NCBI RefSeq assembly: GCF_004138325.1
Contig: NZ_SBLB01000001.1
Coordinates: 186,001-250,000 of the forward strand
Length of the DNA stretch: 64,000 bases
Direction: 5' to 3'
From: Spirosoma sordidisoli
Lineage (GTDB): Bacteria; Bacteroidota; Bacteroidia; Cytophagales; Spirosomataceae
Below the pieces are notes generated by a model that was given only the letters and a program-made list of their open reading frames with translations, was not told the origin of the DNA and ran no database searches. The position numbers and the translations under genes were made by a program. Positions 63,094 through 64,000 of the stretch are shown here, in pieces; the stretch's first letter is position 1, and every line of letters starts with the position of its first letter.

Positions 63094-64000
63094 TTAGAAG
63101 CTGAGGTTAAGGCCAACGGAAGTAGTACGGGCCAGGGGATACGTACCATAATCCTCACCAGCCGACAGGGCGTTATCGGGGCGGGCGCTCACCTCGGGGT
63201 TATACCCAATGTATTTCGTGAACGTGAACGGGTTCTGGGTGGTAACATATAGCCGGGCCCGGTTCAGGTGCAGCCGCTGGAGCAGCGCGGTGGGCAGCGT
63301 ATAGCCCAGCGTGATGGTCCGAACCCGCACAAACGAGCCGTCTTCAATATGCCAGGTCGATATTTCGCCGTTAGAACCCGTTTGCAGGCGGTTGGCGCGG
63401 TTGTGCTGCCCGTCGCCCGGGTTAGCTTCCGACTGCCAGCGGTTCAGCGCCCCCCTGAACAGGTTGCCGTTTCCTTCCTGGTTGTAGATATACCGACGAA
63501 TCAGGTTCAGGATTTTGTTTCCCTGGGTACCCTGCACCGTCACGCCCAGATCGAAACCGGCATAGGCGAAGGTATTGGTAAAGCCAAAGGTGTACTTGGG
63601 AAAATAGCTGCCCGTAACGGCCCGGTCGCTGCTGAAATCGATCCGGTTATCGCCGTTTACGTCAACGAAGCGAAAATCGCCGGGGCGGGTCGTGGTCGTA
63701 TGCGGATAGGCGTCGATTTCGGCCTGGCTGTTAAATACGCCGTTGGTTTTCATGGTCCAGTACTGCCCGATGGGCTCACCAATGCGGGTAATGAACTGCG
63801 CGCCCGCTACCCCACCCGACACGATGATCGGATCGCCCGACGGACCAAGTGCCTTTACCCGGTTGCGGTTAGCCGCTATATTGGCACTGGCGTTCCAGCG
63901 AAACCCTCCGAACGACTGCTGCGTCCCCAGGGTCAGCTCAATCCCTTTGTTGTTCACCTTCCCAATATTTTGCAGCTCGGTGCTGAAGCCCGAAGCTCTG
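63094..64000 (-). CDS. SusC/RagA family transporter, C-terminal part (cut by window edge)
   Basis: About 302 codons of the C-terminal barrel of a TonB-dependent transporter; the frame stays open to the window end with no start (an apparent GTG at 63957 is inside the gene). STELQNIGKVNNKGIELTL is the typical late-barrel segment, WNASANIAANRNRV follows, and the last strand is TTSVGLNLSF. The N-terminal signal, plug and TonB box lie outside. Pairs with the SusD gene after it. Confidence 0.92.
   Translation of the reverse strand, partial: RASGFSTELQNIGKVNNKGIELTLGTQQSFGGFRWNASANIAANRNRVKALGPSGDPIIVSGGVAGAQFITRIGEPIGQYWTMKTNGVFNSQAEIDAYPHTTTTRPGDFRFVDVNGDNRIDFSSDRAVTGSYFPKYTFGFTNTFAYAGFDLGVTVQGTQGNKILNLIRRYIYNQEGNGNLFRGALNRWQSEANPGDGQHNRANRLQTGSNGEISTWHIEDGSFVRVRTITLGYTLPTALLQRLHLNRARLYVTTQNPFTFTKYIGYNPEVSARPDNALSAGEDYGTYPLARTTSVGLNLSF

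Noticed and set aside
1..64000. CRISPR array, tRNA, rRNA, insertion sequence or prophage genes
   Set aside because: No spaced direct repeats, no tRNA-like cloverleaf noticed, no transposase or phage structural motifs among the reading frames.

Overview
The window is one continuous chromosomal segment of a Bacteroidota bacterium, most likely a Cytophagales member of the Spirosoma/Fibrella type. Reasons: SusC/SusD pairs, Bacteroidota-style promoters (TTG, about 19 bases, then TAnnTTTG), DUF4332, DUF2279 and DUF6909 proteins, an ECF sigma factor paired with a one-pass anti-sigma-like protein, weak Shine-Dalgarno sequences and a GC content that looks well above 50%. I see no rRNA, tRNA, CRISPR array, insertion sequence or prophage, and no gene-free stretch longer than 300 bases.

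Layout. 1-4.5 kb: thiolase, then a compact purC, STAS protein, RNase Z and diadenylate cyclase run. 4.5-9 kb: small outer-membrane and envelope proteins and a secreted DUF1028-TPR protein. 9-14.3 kb: a DUF6909 protein behind a perfect 19-bp palindrome, malate:quinone oxidoreductase and gamma-glutamyltranspeptidase. 14.3-17.7 kb (minus): a degenerate FtsZ-like protein, an integral membrane protein and fumarase. 17.8-20.5 kb: an AraC-type regulator, a frameshifted SDR gene, a dienelactone hydrolase and a small secreted protein. 20.6-22.9 kb (minus): zwf and pgl. 23.1-28.2 kb (plus): a histidine kinase with a plant ethylene-receptor-type sensor and its receiver partner, rpiB, a FUSC membrane protein and a DEDDh exonuclease. 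28.2-33.8 kb (minus): an overlapping or nearly abutting operon of ECF sigma factor, membrane TPR protein, subtilisin-like protease and TPR-CHAT protease. 34-37.3 kb: a histidine kinase, a site-2-type protease and a HAD phosphatase. 37.4-57.1 kb (minus): a large plant-polysaccharide and sugar-acid locus (IclR regulator, SusC, SusD, GH5-FN3, GH10, enolase-superfamily dehydratase, GH5-like, SDR, GH2, MFS, RraA-like aldolase, PQQ dehydrogenase). 57.4-61.5 kb: accA, a beta-CASP RNase-like protein and a PBP4-type peptidase. 61.7-64 kb: a second SusD/SusC pair cut by the window edge.

The points most worth following are: (1) the sigma / TPR / S8 / CHAT operon, which looks like a two-protease signalling relay; (2) an FtsZ-fold protein that has lost the GTP-binding signature but kept the T7-loop aspartates; (3) an ethylene-receptor-type two-component system whose copper and ethylene pocket residues match ETR1 at a constant offset of 13; (4) a near-palindrome shared by the iclR and susC promoter regions, which suggests the operator for the polysaccharide locus. 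Functions rest on sequence reading only; no database search was run.
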